Of a stretch of DNA of 64,000 nucleotides, positions 18,652 to 27,271 are shown piece by piece. The DNA comes from Acidocella sp. 20-57-95 (GTDB lineage Bacteria; Pseudomonadota; Alphaproteobacteria; Acetobacterales; Acetobacteraceae). Numbering within the stretch: position 1 is the stretch's first letter; every line of letters starts with the position of its first letter. A model generated the notes under the pieces. That model was given only the letters and a program-made list of their open reading frames with translations, did not search any database and was not told the DNA's origin. The translations under genes were made by a program, and so were the position numbers. The stretch covers positions 62,001-126,000 of the forward strand of contig NCAT01000006.1 of the NCBI GenBank assembly GCA_002255575.1, in the 5' to 3' direction.

Positions 18652-20205
18652 ATGACTGATATCGTGACCATCCGCCGGGCGTTGATCTCGGTCTCCGACA
18701 AAACCGGCCTGGTGGAATTTGCCAAGGCGCTGGCTGCCAAGAACGTGGAAATCCTCTCAACCGGCGGTTCCGCCAAGGCACTGCGGGACGCTGGGGTGAA
18801 AGTTAAGGAAGTCTCTGACCATACCGGCTTTCCGGAAATCCTTGATGGCCGGGTGAAAACTTTGGTGCCGCAAATTCATGGTGGCATTTTGGGCAGGCGC
18901 GACTTGACTGAGCATGTGGCGCAGATGAAGGCGCACGATATCGCGCCGATCGACCTGGTGGCGGTTAATCTCTACCCGTTTGAAGCGACCGTGGCGCGCG
19001 GAGCGGCGTTTGAGGATTGCGTTGAAAATATCGATATTGGTGGCCCGGCGCTGATCCGTGCTGCCGCCAAAAACCATGATTTTGTGGCGGTGCTGACGCA
19101 GCCTGAACATTATGCGCGCGTGCTGGCCGAACTGGCCGCGCATGGCGGCACCACGCTGGCCACCCGCAAGGCACTGGCGGGCGCTGCCTATGCCCGCACC
19201 AGCGCGTATGATTCCGCGATTTCCAGCTGGTTCGCCGCGCAAAATAACGAGGCCTATCCAGCAATCTTCACGGTGGCAGGCAGCCTGAAACAGACCCTAC
19301 GCTATGGTGAAAACCCACATCAAACAGCTGCATTTTATTCCACCACGCCGCGTTTTGGCGTTGCCACGGCGACGCAAATTCAGGGCAAGGAGCTTTCCTA
19401 CAACAACCTGAACGACACCGACGCAGCGTTTGAGTGCGTGGCCGAATTTGCCGACCCCACCATCGTGATTGTGAAGCACGCCAACCCGTGCGGCGTTGCC
19501 ACGGCTGCCAATATCGCGGATGCCTGGGATGCGGCACTGGCCTGCGATTCCGTCTCCGCCTTCGGTGGCATTGTGGCGCTGAACCGCACGTTGGACGCTG
19601 CAACGGCGACCAAAATTGCTAGCATATTTACCGAAGTGATCATCGCGCCAGACGCAAGCGATGAAGCCAAGGCCATTCTGGAGAAGAAAAAGAATCTGCG
19701 GCTGCTGCTCACTGGCGGTGTGCCGGATGCCAATGATGCAGGAAATACCTTCAAATCCATCGCCGGCGGGTTTCTGGTGCAGGGCCGGGATAATGGCCAC
19801 TCTCAGCCCGCCGATTGGAAAACCGTCACCAAACGCGCGCCGACACCATCCGAAATTGCCGACATGGTGTTTGCCTTCCGTGTCTGTAAGCATGTGAAAT
19901 CCAACGCCATCATCTATGCCAAAAATGGCGCCACGCTCGGCATCGGTGCCGGGCAGATGAACCGGCTCGATTCCGCCCGAATCGCCGCCTGGCGCGGCCA
20001 GGCTGCCGGGCTCGATTTGCAAAATTGCGTCGTGGCCTCAGACGCGTTCTTCCCGTTTGCTGACGGGCTGCAAGCAGCCATCGCAGCGGGCGCAAGCTGC
20101 GTGGTGCAGCCGGGGGGCTCCATCCGCGACGCTGAAGTCATCGCTGCTGCTGATGAGGCAGGAATTGCCATGGTATTTACCAATATGCGGCATTTCCGGC
20201 ATTGA
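18652..20205 (+). CDS. purH: Bifunctional AICAR transformylase / IMP cyclohydrolase
   Basis: Catalyses the last two steps of IMP synthesis. The 517-aa protein has the N-terminal MGS-like IMP cyclohydrolase ([43 protein letters not shown]) and the AICAR transformylase domain from about residue 200 ([22 protein letters not shown], and [13 protein letters not shown] with its catalytic Lys and His). It ends with QPGGSIRD and a typical FTNMRHFRH tail. Length and motifs are normal. Confidence 0.97.
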   Translation: MTDIVTIRRALISVSDKTGLVEFAKALAAKNVEILSTGGSAKALRDAGVKVKEVSDHTGFPEILDGRVKTLVPQIHGGILGRRDLTEHVAQMKAHDIAPIDLVAVNLYPFEATVARGAAFEDCVENIDIGGPALIRAAAKNHDFVAVLTQPEHYARVLAELAAHGGTTLATRKALAGAAYARTSAYDSAISSWFAAQNNEAYPAIFTVAGSLKQTLRYGENPHQTAAFYSTTPRFGVATATQIQGKELSYNNLNDTDAAFECVAEFADPTIVIVKHANPCGVATAANIADAWDAALACDSVSAFGGIVALNRTLDAATATKIASIFTEVIIAPDASDEAKAILEKKKNLRLLLTGGVPDANDAGNTFKSIAGGFLVQGRDNGHSQPADWKTVTKRAPTPSEIADMVFAFRVCKHVKSNAIIYAKNGATLGIGAGQMNRLDSARIAAWRGQAAGLDLQNCVVASDAFFPFADGLQAAIAAGASCVVQPGGSIRDAEVIAAADEAGIAMVFTNMRHFRH

Positions 20206-20229
20206 GACTTTCATGGTAAACCGTTCCCT

Positions 20230-20556
20230 ATGATCCTGCCATTCACTCTGCCAGACTGGCTGCCTGCCTGGGCGTTTCTGCTCGCCGCCCTGCCGGTGCT
20301 GCTTTACGTGCTGGTGTTTCTGATCATGCCGTTTTCGGTATTTGGCGTGAAAGCACGGCTAGAAGCCATCGAAACTCAACTCGACTCCCTGCACGACGAA
20401 ATCCGCTACCTCGCCAACAAAACCGCCTCCCCCACCACCAAAATCCTGGCCGCTGACGATGAACCCGATACCTTTCCCCATTTCGGCCGCCTGAAATCCG
20501 CCCACCAAAACAACCCAGCGCCCAAGCCCCGGCGCGCTGAACCGCGGCTGGATTAA
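20230..20556 (+). CDS. Small single-helix membrane protein
   Basis: A 108-aa protein with an N-terminal transmembrane helix (about residues 14-38, LLAALPVLLYVLVFLIMPFSVFG), a short coiled-coil (RLEAIETQLDSLHDEIRYL) and a polar Pro-rich tail. I do not recognise a named family; the layout suggests an inner-membrane anchor with a cytosolic coiled-coil. It starts 24 bases after purH and is followed by a hairpin facing the convergent ferredoxin gene. Confidence 0.65.
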   Translation: MILPFTLPDWLPAWAFLLAALPVLLYVLVFLIMPFSVFGVKARLEAIETQLDSLHDEIRYLANKTASPTTKILAADDEPDTFPHFGRLKSAHQNNPAPKPRRAEPRLD

Positions 20557-20566
20557 TAGGGTAAGG

Positions 20567-20587
20567 CCAAGGGGCAGAACCCCTTGG
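20567..20587. terminator. Hairpin between convergent genes
   Basis: A perfect 8-bp stem CCAAGGGG/CCCCTTGG with a 5-base loop lies between the small membrane protein gene (+) and the ferredoxin gene (-). Neither strand carries a T run, so it may be a weak bidirectional terminator or an RNA-stabilising 3' end. Confidence 0.5.
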
Positions 20588-20594
20588 TGTCACC

Positions 20595-20912
20595 TCACTC
20601 AACCCGCAGCTTTGGTACTTCGAGCACCAGATCGGTTTTAGGAACGGATTGGCAGGCCAGAATGTAACCGGCCTGAATGTCTTCGTTCGAGAGTGTGTAG
20701 GATTTGTCTGTTAATTCGCGGACCTGGCCGGAGATGAGTTTGGATTTGCAGGTTCCACAAGAGCCAACGCGGCAGTAATGCGGGTATTTGATGTTTTGAT
20801 CGAGTGCTGAGAGCAGCACGGTTTTTTTGGGCTCGACAATAAACGAAATGTCGGCCGGGAGGATTGTGACGGTCGCGGGCTTGGTCGCGCTACCGAAGAT
20901 TTTTGAGAACAT
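20595..20912 (-). CDS. 2Fe-2S ferredoxin (plant type)
   Basis: A 105-aa electron carrier. Cys47, Cys52, Cys55 (YCRVGSCGTCKSKL) and Cys87 form the classic CX4CX2C...C cluster-binding set. It lies 4 bases downstream of the alkane hydroxylase gene in the same direction, so it is probably that enzyme's electron donor in place of a rubredoxin. No reductase gene is adjacent. Confidence 0.9.
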   Translation of the reverse strand: MFSKIFGSATKPATVTILPADISFIVEPKKTVLLSALDQNIKYPHYCRVGSCGTCKSKLISGQVRELTDKSYTLSNEDIQAGYILACQSVPKTDLVLEVPKLRVE

Positions 20913-20916
20913 CGTG

Positions 20917-22110
20917 CTATTCCGCCGGGGCCACGTTGTTGATGAAGTCAGCGGTGTTGCTGCGGCGGTTAGCTTCCACGATCAGCGGATATTCAGCGGG
21001 GACGGCGTAGCGGCGGTCCCAGTCAAGCACGCGCGGATGCATTATTTTGCGGAACAAAGGCGGGATGAGCGCGATATAGATCATGGTCAAATAGCCATGT
21101 GGCATCATTGGGGCGTCCGGGTAGCAGTTTAGCTCCCAGTAGGGTTTGTCGCCCATGGCATGGTGGTGGGAGTGGCGCGGCAGGTTGAACAACAACCAGG
21201 AGGAGACGCGTTGGTTGCAGTTCCAGGAATGCCGCGGCTCCACTTGCGTACCAGCCACGCGGACAATGCCGTAATGCTCAATGTAATTGATCGCTTCGAG
21301 GTAGCATTTGCCGAACCACGAAATGGCAAAGAAAATGATCACACCTTTCCAGCCTGCGGCCATATAGAACACGCCGGCATAGGCAAGGGTCATCGCCCAG
21401 CCGGTGAACATGCGGTTATGCAGGCTCCAGATGCTTTGGCCTTTGCGGGCAAGACGCCCGGTTTCAATATGCCAAGCGGAGATGATCTGACCGAAGGTGG
21501 AGCGCGGGATGAAATGATAGACACTCTCACCCCGGCGGGCAGTGGCGGGGTCGGCTGGCGTGCCGAGGGTGAGATGGTGGCCATAGACATGCTCGATCGA
21601 GAAGGACGCATCGGAGGTGAGCGCCAACATCCAACGGCCGGTGATGATCGCAACCTTGCTCCATGTACGGTGGGTCAGCTCATGGCCGATGGTCGTGCCG
21701 AAACCGGCCCAGATGGTGGCGAGGCAATAGCCGCCAGTGATAAGTTCGGGCGCGGTGGTGCGGGCGCGGATGGCAAACATATCAAAACCGGTATGGGTTT
21801 TTAAGAACCCGCCCACGCCAAAAAGGTCAGACATACCCGTGCCGAGATACCACGCGTAAATGAGCCCAAACCACAGCATCGCAAACGGGATTTGGTAGGC
21901 CTGGATGTTGGCATAATACCACGGTTTACCGTCGTTATCGGAGTTATCCTGCCCGCCCACCATGTCGAGCAACGAGAAAACACTCGTGATAACGAACGCT
22001 GCCAGATAGTAGAATGGTCCACCGAGCGTCATCATGAAGAAGAATGATAGAGCGAGCGCTGAGAGCGCGAGGGCACGCGGGGTTACCATAGAGGATAAAA
22101 ACGCTCGCAT
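20917..22110 (-). CDS. alkB: AlkB-type alkane 1-monooxygenase
   Basis: Integral membrane non-haem di-iron hydroxylase that oxidises terminal methyl groups of alkanes. From ATG at 22110 (ribosome site GGAG seven bases upstream) the protein is 397 aa with about six membrane helices. All histidine boxes are present: HELTH (143-147), HVYGHH (174-179), the AlkB-specific NYIEHYG (275-281) and HSHHH (313-317). Xylene monooxygenase subunits are close relatives, so substrate is inferred. The longer frame to 22218 lacks support. Confidence 0.88.
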   Translation of the reverse strand: MRAFLSSMVTPRALALSALALSFFFMMTLGGPFYYLAAFVITSVFSLLDMVGGQDNSDNDGKPWYYANIQAYQIPFAMLWFGLIYAWYLGTGMSDLFGVGGFLKTHTGFDMFAIRARTTAPELITGGYCLATIWAGFGTTIGHELTHRTWSKVAIITGRWMLALTSDASFSIEHVYGHHLTLGTPADPATARRGESVYHFIPRSTFGQIISAWHIETGRLARKGQSIWSLHNRMFTGWAMTLAYAGVFYMAAGWKGVIIFFAISWFGKCYLEAINYIEHYGIVRVAGTQVEPRHSWNCNQRVSSWLLFNLPRHSHHHAMGDKPYWELNCYPDAPMMPHGYLTMIYIALIPPLFRKIMHPRVLDWDRRYAVPAEYPLIVEANRRSNTADFINNVAPAE

Positions 22111-22306
22111 TGGACGCTCCGGATTTTTGTTTTGGAGAGGATTGTACCGTAAAGGATAGGCTCGCTGCATTGCAAGCCTATTATGCGTTATGATCACGGG
22201 GCCGAAATTACCGTCCACTATTCACGCTGAGCCAACCAAAGCCACAGAAACCGCGGCGAAATTACTGGGCTTTTTTACGGTATTATATTACCACACAGCC
22301 TGATGC

Positions 22307-22335
22307 TTGACTTATCATGCAAAAATCACGATAGA
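22307..22335 (+). promoter_or_regulatory. Promoter of rplM-rpsI
   Basis: TTGACT at 22307-22312 and GATAGA at 22330-22335 are separated by 17 bases, 28 bases before the rplM ATG. This is the best-formed sigma-70 promoter I see in the window. Confidence 0.6.
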
Positions 22336-22362
22336 GCGCGCTCTGTTATGAGGGACTTAATC

Positions 22363-22827
22363 ATGAGAACGACTGCTTCGCTGAAACCAGCGGACGTAAA
22401 GAAGGACTGGGTGTTGATCGACGCCGAAGGTCTGGTGCTCGGGCGCCTGGCTGTCATCATCGCCAACCGCCTGCGCGGCAAGCATAAGCCACAATTCACC
22501 CCGCATGTTGATTGCGGCGATAACATTGTTGTGGTGAACGCTGAGAAGGTAAAGCTGACCGGCAAGAAACTGGAACAGTCTGTGTTCTACTACCATACCG
22601 GCTATGCCGGCGGCATCAAGGGCCGTACGCTGAAGGACCGCCTGTCCGGCGCACATCCGCAGCGCGTGGTGGAAAAGGCCGTGGAACGTATGATCACCCG
22701 CGGGCCGTTGCAGCGCCAGCAGATGAAAAATTTGTATGTGTATGCTGGTGCCGAACACCCGCATGCCGCCCAGCAACCTAAGCCGTTTGATGTCGGCGCG
22801 CTTAACGCCAAGAACCGGAGAGATTGA
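22363..22827 (+). CDS. rplM: 50S ribosomal protein L13
   Basis: Large-subunit protein that binds 23S rRNA early in assembly. ATG at 22363 gives 154 aa with [47 protein letters not shown] and the C-terminal [16 protein letters not shown], all L13 signatures. GAGGGA lies 8 bases upstream. An extended frame to 22303 exists but overlaps the promoter. It is cotranscribed with rpsI, 2 bases downstream. Confidence 0.97.
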   Translation: MRTTASLKPADVKKDWVLIDAEGLVLGRLAVIIANRLRGKHKPQFTPHVDCGDNIVVVNAEKVKLTGKKLEQSVFYYHTGYAGGIKGRTLKDRLSGAHPQRVVEKAVERMITRGPLQRQQMKNLYVYAGAEHPHAAQQPKPFDVGALNAKNRRD

Positions 22828-22829
22828 GC

Positions 22830-23318
22830 ATGTCTGAAGCAACAAACAGCTTTGCTGACCTGAAGGGTATGACCGGCGTCGCCGCCGCTGCTGAAACGGC
22901 TGCCCCGAAGCGCGAACCAAAGCGCGATGCGCTCGGCCGTTCCTACGCCACGGGTCGCCGTAAGAATGCGGTGGCCCGCGTTTGGATCAAGCCTGGCAAA
23001 GGCGAGATTACTGTGAACGGCAAGAAGGCGCCGGTTTACTTTGCCCGCCCGGTGCTGCGCATGCTGATCACCCAGCCTTTCCTGGTGGCTGACCGCTATA
23101 ATCAGTTTGACGTGATGTGCACGGTGGTTGGTGGTGGTCTTTCTGGCCAGGCCGGTGCGGTGCGCCATGGTATTTCACGTGCGTTGCAGCTTTATGAGCC
23201 GGACCTGCGTGGCATTCTGAAGGTTGCCGGGTTCCTGACCCGTGATAGCCGTATGGTTGAACGTAAGAAGTACGGCAAAGCGAAAGCCCGCCGGAGCTTC
23301 CAGTTCAGCAAGCGCTGA
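22830..23318 (+). CDS. rpsI: 30S ribosomal protein S9
   Basis: Small-subunit protein whose C-terminal tail reaches the P-site tRNA. The 162-aa protein has a non-conserved N-terminal extension of about 40 residues common in alphaproteobacteria, then [45 protein letters not shown] and the ending [20 protein letters not shown] at 22830 is preceded by CGGAGAG. The frame also opens with TTG at 22824, which I do not favour. Confidence 0.97.
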   Translation: MSEATNSFADLKGMTGVAAAAETAAPKREPKRDALGRSYATGRRKNAVARVWIKPGKGEITVNGKKAPVYFARPVLRMLITQPFLVADRYNQFDVMCTVVGGGLSGQAGAVRHGISRALQLYEPDLRGILKVAGFLTRDSRMVERKKYGKAKARRSFQFSKR

Positions 23319-23330
23319 TCCACCAAAAAA

Positions 23331-23354
23331 CCCCGGAGCGATCCGGGGTTTTTT
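23331..23354 (+). terminator. Rho-independent terminator of rplM-rpsI
   Basis: Stem CCCCGGA/TCCGGGG with loop GCGA followed by six T, beginning 12 bases after the rpsI stop. Confidence 0.92.
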
Positions 23355-23401
23355 ATTTATGGGCAGAATTTCTGGTCCTGTTTGCCGGTGGGCCGCTGTT
23401 C

Positions 23402-24061
23402 GTGCTGGCCTATCGAAAGGCCGGCCTGTTGTTTTTGTTACTTTGGCTCGGTGCGTTTATTTGTGCCCTGGCCAGCCGGGATAACTCACCAAAGCCCTTC
23501 CCTAGCCTGACCGTGATTATGCGCAGGCTAGCGCTGATTGCACCGTTCCGTATGGGGCTGGTGCTAACAATGCTTGCCATGAAACCCACGCCTGAAGACT
23601 TGATGGCGCGGGCTGCAATGCAGGCTATCCTGAAGCGGTTCGTGCGATTGGGCGGGTTGCTGACACTGGCTGTCTGGCGATTACTGCCCTCATTCTTCCT
23701 CGCTTTGCCCCGGCAACACCCGCTCTTCTGGTTGTTGATTATGGCTCTTTATCCGCTGCTGTCGGTCTGGCCGCAAGAAATGATCTACCGGCGATTTCTG
23801 TTTCACCGCTACAGCCGCTTATTTCCGAAGCCGCAGTGGATGATTGCGGCCTCTGCCCTCGCCTTCGGCTTTGCGCATATCATTTTCTTAAATATGGTTG
23901 CGGTACCGCTAACAATTGCCGGAGGCTGGTTATTTGCACAAAGTTATGCTCGGCATCGTTCGCTGCGCTTGGCGTGTTTTGAACATGCGCTTTATGGGTG
24001 TTTAATTTTCACCATTGGGCTGGGGCAATATTTTTACACTGGCTCTGCATGGCATCATTAG
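23402..24061 (+). CDS. CPBP-type intramembrane protease-like protein
   Basis: A 219-aa hydrophobic protein with about six membrane segments. Three CPBP (Abi/Rce1-like) motifs are visible: PQEMIYRRFLFHRY, FGFAHIIFLN and FEHALYG. The first is usually EExxxR; here the leading Glu is Gln, which could reduce activity. The start is a problem: GTG at 23402 is the first standard start, yet the frame stays open upstream and reads WAEFLVLFAGGPLF, which looks like the true first helix, with no start codon before it. Function unknown. Confidence 0.7.
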   Translation: MLAYRKAGLLFLLLWLGAFICALASRDNSPKPFPSLTVIMRRLALIAPFRMGLVLTMLAMKPTPEDLMARAAMQAILKRFVRLGGLLTLAVWRLLPSFFLALPRQHPLFWLLIMALYPLLSVWPQEMIYRRFLFHRYSRLFPKPQWMIAASALAFGFAHIIFLNMVAVPLTIAGGWLFAQSYARHRSLRLACFEHALYGCLIFTIGLGQYFYTGSAWHH

Positions 24062-24128
24062 TAGTAGCGCCCTGAGCAATCGTCGTGGATTGTCTATTCA
24101 CCAAATGTATCGACCAAAAAATACTTAC

Positions 24129-24341
24129 CTAATCGGCATCCAATATAGGGGTATCCTGCCATAAAACCGGGTGCACTTCACGAAACTTGGCAATGCGCTG
24201 TTGCAGCGGCTTATCGGCCAGATGCGGCATTTGTTTTGACCAGAGGGTAAATTTCGCGGCGTCCTGATTACTCATTGCAAAGCGCTCAGCGAGCTTTTCG
24301 ATATGCCGGAGAGTTAATAAATCCTGGTCGTGATAAACCAA
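24129..24341 (-). CDS. Small hypothetical protein in the hopanoid operon
   Basis: A 70-aa basic, soluble protein with no family I recognise and no membrane helix or signal. The evidence that it is translated is its start: TTG at 24341 with a perfect AGGAGG five bases upstream, 17 bases after the hpnK stop. It would be the last gene of the hpnK operon. The sequence is mostly helical in character (LTLRHIEKLAERFAMSN). Function unknown. Confidence 0.55.
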   Translation of the reverse strand: MVYHDQDLLTLRHIEKLAERFAMSNQDAAKFTLWSKQMPHLADKPLQQRIAKFREVHPVLWQDTPILDAD

Positions 24342-24357
24342 ATAAACCTCCTACCGG

Positions 24358-25167
24358 CTAATATTGCGAAGTCAAAAGATTAAGGCGCTTGATGTCCAGC
24401 AGGGTTTTTAGCTCGATTTCATGTTCGTAATCAGGCATTAGCTTTTGCAAATCTGCGTCCTGTGTGGTTGCAGGGTGGAAATAAATCTCCGTGCTGCCAG
24501 ATGGCAGTTGCGCCAGCAACTTCGTTACACGCGGGGTGCTCATATGGCCGGACCAGTGGATGCCGAACACTTGGTTGTGGCAGGCGAGACCCGCACGGCG
24601 GCATTTGAGCCGCAATATCTGACTCCAGCCATAAAGCGCATAAGCGGCTAGCCCGAGCCGTTCTCCACACGCTTTCAAAATTAATGGAGGCTCCGAGGGC
24701 ACGCGCAGCCGCTTTAAGCCAAATTCGCGGCCAATGCGGATCATCATATCGGCAACCGTGGGATGCATATGCATATGTTTATGGGCATCGGCATGATGCA
24801 GCCTAAGGCCAGTCGCGTGATAAGCGGAGAACTGCGCGCGGATTTCAGCGGCAAGTTCTCGCCGCGCGGCGGGTGAGAAAAAATATTGAAACCCCAACGC
24901 CGTTTGGTTTCGGCGGAATTTACCATCCGGCGTGGTAATGGTTGGCAGGGCGGCGTGGCCTAGCAGCGAGTCACCATCTACAAGCACCAGATGCAAGCCA
25001 ACATCAAGCTTGGGCAGGCGCTGGGCACGCAGCACGGCATCAGCGGCGGATGGCGCAGCCACCATCAAGCTCGCCTGTCCCAGCACCCCTTCCAGATGTG
25101 CCTGTTCAACTGCCTTATTGACGCTAACCGTCAGGCCAAAATCATCGGCAGAAAAAATAACGTCCAC
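24358..25167 (-). CDS. hpnK: Hopanoid biosynthesis deacetylase HpnK
   Basis: YdjC/ChbG-family deacetylase that removes the acetyl group from N-acetylglucosaminyl bacteriohopanetetrol to give the glucosamine form. The 269-aa protein has the metal-binding ADDFG (Asp7-Asp8) at its N-terminus and LHHADAHKHMHMHP near residue 125. HpnK rather than general ChbG is supported by the neighbours hpnJ and hpnI. ATG at 25167 is 11 bases after the preceding gene. Confidence 0.9.
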   Translation of the reverse strand: MDVIFSADDFGLTVSVNKAVEQAHLEGVLGQASLMVAAPSAADAVLRAQRLPKLDVGLHLVLVDGDSLLGHAALPTITTPDGKFRRNQTALGFQYFFSPAARRELAAEIRAQFSAYHATGLRLHHADAHKHMHMHPTVADMMIRIGREFGLKRLRVPSEPPLILKACGERLGLAAYALYGWSQILRLKCRRAGLACHNQVFGIHWSGHMSTPRVTKLLAQLPSGSTEIYFHPATTQDADLQKLMPDYEHEIELKTLLDIKRLNLLTSQY

Positions 25168-25178
25168 AATATAATCAG

Positions 25179-25598
25179 CTAGTGGTTACTGGGGGACAAA
25201 TCCTTGGCAATGTCACCAGCCACCGATTCAAACAAATGCTCTGCACAGGACGAGGTCTTTTGGTCGCCGCAGACACCCACCAGGGACGACACGTACTGGA
25301 ATTTGCTATCCAATAGCACCACCGAATAGGCCGAGGTCTGCTGCACGTTGTTATTGTCTGAATCGTCAACGATGCTAGCGAATTCAACAATATAGTTGGC
25401 GTCACGCTCATCTGAGACCATTGTGTACTGTGCTGAGGCCGTCACATCTGACTGGAAGGCATTAACAATGCGCTGTGCGATGCCGTCGCCGTCCGCGATC
25501 GAGCTATTCACCGCTATTTTTGACACAGTTTGCGCCTGTGCAGAGCCAGCCACGATGCCTAACACCAAACCAGCAATACTTAAGATACGTAATACCAT
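25179..25598 (-). CDS. Unknown secreted protein between hpnJ and hpnK
   Basis: From ATG at 25598 it is 139 aa: a signal peptide (MVLRILSIAGLVLGIVAG, cleavage after AQA), then a 115-residue mature domain with GDGIAQRIVNAFQSDV, NYIVEFASIVDD and two cysteines (GVCGDQKTSSCAEH) that could form a periplasmic disulphide. I do not recognise the family. It is 11 bases upstream of hpnK and in the same direction as the hopanoid genes, so a role in hopanoid export or envelope is an inference from position. A 220-base gap with a hairpin separates it from hpnJ. Confidence 0.75.
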   Translation of the reverse strand: MVLRILSIAGLVLGIVAGSAQAQTVSKIAVNSSIADGDGIAQRIVNAFQSDVTASAQYTMVSDERDANYIVEFASIVDDSDNNNVQQTSAYSVVLLDSKFQYVSSLVGVCGDQKTSSCAEHLFESVAGDIAKDLSPSNH

Positions 25599-25771
25599 GA
25601 TTGTTTTTCCAACAGCTAGGGGCTTCGCAGAGCGGTGATGCATGAACGCCAAACCTATGTACCGCCAATGAAATTTTGGCTTCAGCGTACAATTCTCCCC
25701 GCGTAACGTTAGCGAGTTTGGCGCGTTTTGGAAAGCAATATTGTGGGGCAGAAGATCGCCGATAGCCACAA

Positions 25772-25798
25772 CCCAAGGGCGCAAACGCCACCCTTGGG
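25772..25798 (-). terminator. Hairpin after hpnJ
   Basis: An 8-bp stem CCCAAGGG/CCCTTGGG with an 11-base loop, starting about 20 bases past the hpnJ stop. There is no T run, so it may attenuate rather than end transcription into the downstream secreted-protein gene and hpnK. Confidence 0.45.
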
Positions 25799-25818
25799 GG
25801 AGGCCAAACCGGCCTGCG

Positions 25819-27243
25819 TTAAGCCGCTGAGCGTTCCTTTAAGAAGGCAAAAAATTCGACACCTTCGCGCAAGCGGCGCTTCATCATTTGGGGGCTACGG
25901 ATCATTTCATTCAGGATTGAAAGGATTTTTGACGGCCTGAAGTAGAACTCTTTGTAGATTGTTTCGACCGAATTGAAAATTTCAGTGTGGCTGAGATGCG
26001 GGTAATGCAGCGGCGCAATTTGTACGCCATGCTCGTCAATCAGCTCAGCATGTTCGATATCAAGCCAACCTTCGCGCACCGCCTGGTCGTACAGGAACGT
26101 ACCGGGATAGGGGGCGGCCAGCGAAACCTGGATGGTATGCGGGTTTATTTCCTTCGCGAACGCGATGGTTTCCTTCAGCGTATCCTGGTTCTCACCCGGC
26201 AGGCCGACGATGAAGGTACCGTGAATTTTAATGCCGAGCGTGTGGCAATCCTTGGTGAATTGCTTGGCAACTTCAATCCGCATGCCTTTTTTGATGTTGT
26301 GCAGAATTTGCTGGTTGCCGGTCTCATACCCTACCAGCAACAGCCGCAGGCCATTTTCCTTGAATATTTTTAAGGACTTAAAGGGCACATTGGCCTTCGC
26401 GTTACAAGACCAAGTGACGCCCAGCTTGCCTAACTCGATGGCGATCGCCTCGGCGCGCGGCAAATCATCCGTAAAGGTGTCGTCATCGAACATGAATTCC
26501 TGAACCTGCGGGAAATCCGCCTTGGCCTGCTTAATCTCGGCAATGACGTTTTCAACCGAGCGCGTGCGATAGGTATGGCCGCCAACCGTCTGCGGCCAGA
26601 GGCAGAAGGTGCAGCGCGATTTACAGCCGCGACCGGTATAAATCGAGATATACGGGTGCTTGAGGTAGCCGATGAAATAATCCTCGATCCGCAGATGTTT
26701 TTTATAAACTGTGGTCACGAAGGGCAGTTGGTCCATGTCGTGCAGGATCGCGCGGTCTTTGTTTTTGATCAGCGCGCCGGCAGCATCGCGGTACATGATG
26801 CCGTCAACTTCGGCGAGCGGCTTGCCTTCAGCGATTTCCTTGATGGTGAAGTCAAATTCATTGCCAGCGACAAAATCCACCACGGCAGCGCGTGCCAGTG
26901 ATTCTTCCGGCTGCACGGCCACCTTGGCGCCAACAAAGCCGATGACCAAATTGGGGTTTTCGGCTTTGAAGGCCTCCGCCACCTTTACGTCGTTACCGAA
27001 GGACGGGGTTGAAGTGTGGATGATCAGCAGGTCATTTTTTTTGGCGTGCGGCAGCACATCCGCCATGGTCAGGCGGGCCGGCGGGGCGTCAATCAGGGTT
27101 GAGTCCGGCAGCAAGGCGGCCGGCTGGGCCAGCCAGGTTGGAAACCAAAAAGACTTGATCTCGCGCTTGGCCTGGTAGCGCGAGCCAGCGCCACCATCAA
27201 AACCATCAAACGAAGGGGGCTGTAAGAATAAGGTTTTCATCAT
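25819..27243 (-). CDS. hpnJ: Hopanoid biosynthesis radical SAM protein HpnJ
   Basis: Radical SAM enzyme required to turn bacteriohopanetetrol glucosamine into the cyclitol ether. From ATG at 27243 the protein is 474 aa: an N-terminal B12-binding-like domain (about residues 1-150, IGFVGAKVAV), then the radical SAM domain with Cys207, Cys211 and Cys214 (CKSRCTFC) and GRLxxVGYETG-type motifs. It overlaps no neighbour; hpnI ends 28 bases upstream. The longer frame to 27306 lies inside hpnI and is rejected. Confidence 0.92.
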   Translation of the reverse strand: MMKTLFLQPPSFDGFDGGAGSRYQAKREIKSFWFPTWLAQPAALLPDSTLIDAPPARLTMADVLPHAKKNDLLIIHTSTPSFGNDVKVAEAFKAENPNLVIGFVGAKVAVQPEESLARAAVVDFVAGNEFDFTIKEIAEGKPLAEVDGIMYRDAAGALIKNKDRAILHDMDQLPFVTTVYKKHLRIEDYFIGYLKHPYISIYTGRGCKSRCTFCLWPQTVGGHTYRTRSVENVIAEIKQAKADFPQVQEFMFDDDTFTDDLPRAEAIAIELGKLGVTWSCNAKANVPFKSLKIFKENGLRLLLVGYETGNQQILHNIKKGMRIEVAKQFTKDCHTLGIKIHGTFIVGLPGENQDTLKETIAFAKEINPHTIQVSLAAPYPGTFLYDQAVREGWLDIEHAELIDEHGVQIAPLHYPHLSHTEIFNSVETIYKEFYFRPSKILSILNEMIRSPQMMKRRLREGVEFFAFLKERSAA

Positions 27244-27271
27244 CTGTCTGGTCTCTTCACTCTCAAAGCGA

